Origin: Bradyrhizobium barranii subsp. barranii
GTDB taxonomy: Bacteria; Pseudomonadota; Alphaproteobacteria; Rhizobiales; Xanthobacteraceae
DNA length: 64,000 nt
Assembly: GCF_017565645.3 (NCBI RefSeq)
Contig: NZ_CP086136.1
Coordinates: forward strand, 10,628,810-10,692,809
Direction of reading: 5' to 3'
Shown: piece after piece, positions 62,833 to 64,000 of the stretch
How positions within the stretch are numbered: the first letter of the stretch is position 1
Layout of the letters: every line of letters starts with the position of its first letter
Translations under genes and position numbers: made by a program
Notes under the pieces: model-generated
Database searches by the model: none
The model's input: only the letters and a program-made list of their open reading frames with translations
Told to the model about the DNA's origin: nothing

Positions 62833-63711
62833 TTGCCTGTCACAATTCACGCTTGCGGTCGTTGGGCGACCACTCTTCCGTTGGAAGACTCGTGTCGTCT
62901 TCGCTGCGCTGCGCCCGTAATTTCACTGGCGGATGTTTTTGCAACAGCGGAAACTTTCACTGCGCTGCGAAAAACCCCTGCGGGGCGGGCTTAAGTTGAA
63001 TCCGCGCGCGCGAGAGTTCTGCACACCGTAGTTTTCCCGGAACCGGTTCGCGATGGAGTTACCCTGCGAAACGAGACTCAAAAAGCGGTGTCTCAATAAT
63101 CACTTATCGACATAGCGTCGACAAGCATTTGGAAAAATTGCCCGCAAGGCGTGCGCGTGACGCTTTTGTAAAAAATTTTTGGCGGTGGCGGAGATTTGTC
63201 ACATGACGCGCGGCGCCTTCGAATCTGTGCACGGATTCAAACTCTTGCTCGCAAGCCTGTGCACAACTCCCGCGCGCCGTTAACGCTGGTCAAGTTTTTA
63301 GTCGCCTCAAGTGTGAATCAATTTCGTTGCGAGTCTTTCCGCATAGTGTATTCCTTAAGTCGTCCGCAGCGCCCACGATCTCAAGACCAGCGCGGTTTTA
63401 GAAACGGGGCGAGCGTGCAAATCGGCGGCGGTGTGCACGTAGGCGACGCTTCAACAAGCGATTGTCGGTTCAAAACCCATAGCAATATGGGAACGGTAGC
63501 TCTTTGTCTGAATGTCTCCAAGTGGGATCTTCGATCCCGCTCGCGCCAGACGCAAACGAGAGATGTCATGAAACTACCGCGACACACGTGATGGCGTAGC
63601 CGAGCGGACGAACAGTGCAGACGGGCGGGACATCGGCGACTTCAGTCGCAGTTGTCTTCAGGACACGCAGGACCTTGCCGTGAGCAATCACGGCAGGACG
63701 GGGAGGGTATC
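62833..63711. other. Gene-free, origin-like region between rpsT and the window end
   Basis: No convincing gene. It has an AT-rich block (CTTTTGTAAAAAATTTTTGG, 63163-63182), a DnaA-box-like word TTATCGACA at 63104-63112 (one mismatch to TTATCCACA), and weaker words TGTGCACAA (63258-63266) and TGTGCACGG. Seven GANTC sites (CcrM targets) occur at 62887, 62998, 63075, 63221, 63234, 63315 and 63331. From 63480 several hairpins follow, for example GGGATCTTCGATCCC and TTGCCGTGAGCAATCACGGCA. An oriC role is inferred. Confidence 0.5.
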
Positions 63712-63825
63712 ATGTCTTACGGACTCAACGCGGTATTGAAACAAGCCACCTACTCCAACGATGCCGGTTTAGATCAGCCCAACCTCCAGCCTCCCGCGTG
63801 TGACGGAGCGCCGAGTACGCGCTGA
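63712..63825 (+). CDS. Putative small open reading frame, 37 aa
   Basis: ATG 63712 has GGAGGG just six bases upstream, and the peptide reads SYGLNAVLKQATYSNDAGLD near its start, ending APSTR. Such a good ribosome site suggests real translation, perhaps of a leader peptide or of a longer gene cut by a frameshift, but no family is recognised. No other support. Confidence 0.3.
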   Translation: MSYGLNAVLKQATYSNDAGLDQPNLQPPACDGAPSTR

Positions 63826-64000
63826 CCTCGCGACCCCTCCATCTCTGACATCGCCAGTCCGACCCGCGGCGTTCGCGCCGAACGGCGGAGCTGTGTCCGA
63901 CGATGGAATCGCTCGAGGTCGTGCCCTTCGAAGGATCCTGGCGGGACCCCTTCATGGCACTCACAACGCAACTTTATCTCTCAATAGAAGTTTTTTGACG

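Overview
The window looks like chromosome of a Bradyrhizobium-type alphaproteobacterium (order Hyphomicrobiales). It is GC-rich and carries the RegSR redox two-component pair, DUF3551 small secreted proteins, rpsT followed by an origin-like region, and several families of short palindromic intergenic repeats of a kind common in Bradyrhizobium. It is mostly ordinary chromosomal housekeeping and accessory metabolism. It holds one complete insertion sequence and one tRNA gene. I see no prophage, CRISPR array or rRNA.

Layout. 1-3264: end of an ABC-2 exporter, then regS-regR. 3391-8331: an MmcB-like DNA repair protein, two convergent GH13 enzymes (a TreS-like enzyme and an alpha-glucosidase) and a YcbL-like metallo-hydrolase. 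8335-17578: an HxlR regulator with a divergent small protein, a PHB-depolymerase-like esterase, an MFS exporter, soluble transhydrogenase SthA, a luciferase-like monooxygenase, a cytochrome P450 and an SDR. 17758-20664: an HWE histidine kinase and a frameshifted GGDEF-EAL protein. 20816-27417: a sigma-54 enhancer-binding protein followed by an inverted repeat, a -24/-12 promoter candidate and a five-gene branched-chain-amino-acid-type ABC importer, which reads as a self-contained regulon. 27592-31764: two more c-di-GMP proteins. 32022-34943: a compact operon of a beta-CASP metallo-beta-lactamase, a PD-(D/E)XK-like protein and a PPP-type phosphatase, next to tRNA-Arg(CCG); this is the most unusual gene set here. 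35577-45465: a ferritin-like VioB-domain protein, TspO, DinB, a Tag glycosylase, small proteins, and an operon of membrane protein, winged-helix regulator and undecaprenyl-diphosphate-synthase-like enzyme with shared palindromes; then a secreted trypsin-like protease.

45502-46770 is an IS481-family element inserted inside a palindromic repeat. 46891-48450 is an ArsR-AHSA1-DUF899 operon with an operator lying over the ArsR start codon. 48551-53942: two DUF3551 proteins, a Bug-family binding protein, a VOC protein, an acyl-CoA synthetase and an HD-GYP protein. 54355-57125: the two subunits of an isoquinoline-1-oxidoreductase-type molybdoenzyme. 57440-62090: hydrolases, a polysaccharide-export lipoprotein, MsrA and small proteins. 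62489-64000: rpsT with its terminator, then about 1.2 kb almost without genes that has features of a replication origin (AT-rich tract, DnaA-box-like words, clustered GANTC sites), consistent with dnaA lying just beyond the window.

Five otherwise well-conserved genes (two GGDEF-EAL proteins, livM, the PD-(D/E)XK-like gene and an alpha/beta hydrolase) are each broken by one small indel. That density suggests either sequencing error in this assembly or recent decay. These five products should not be assumed non-functional until the sites are re-read.
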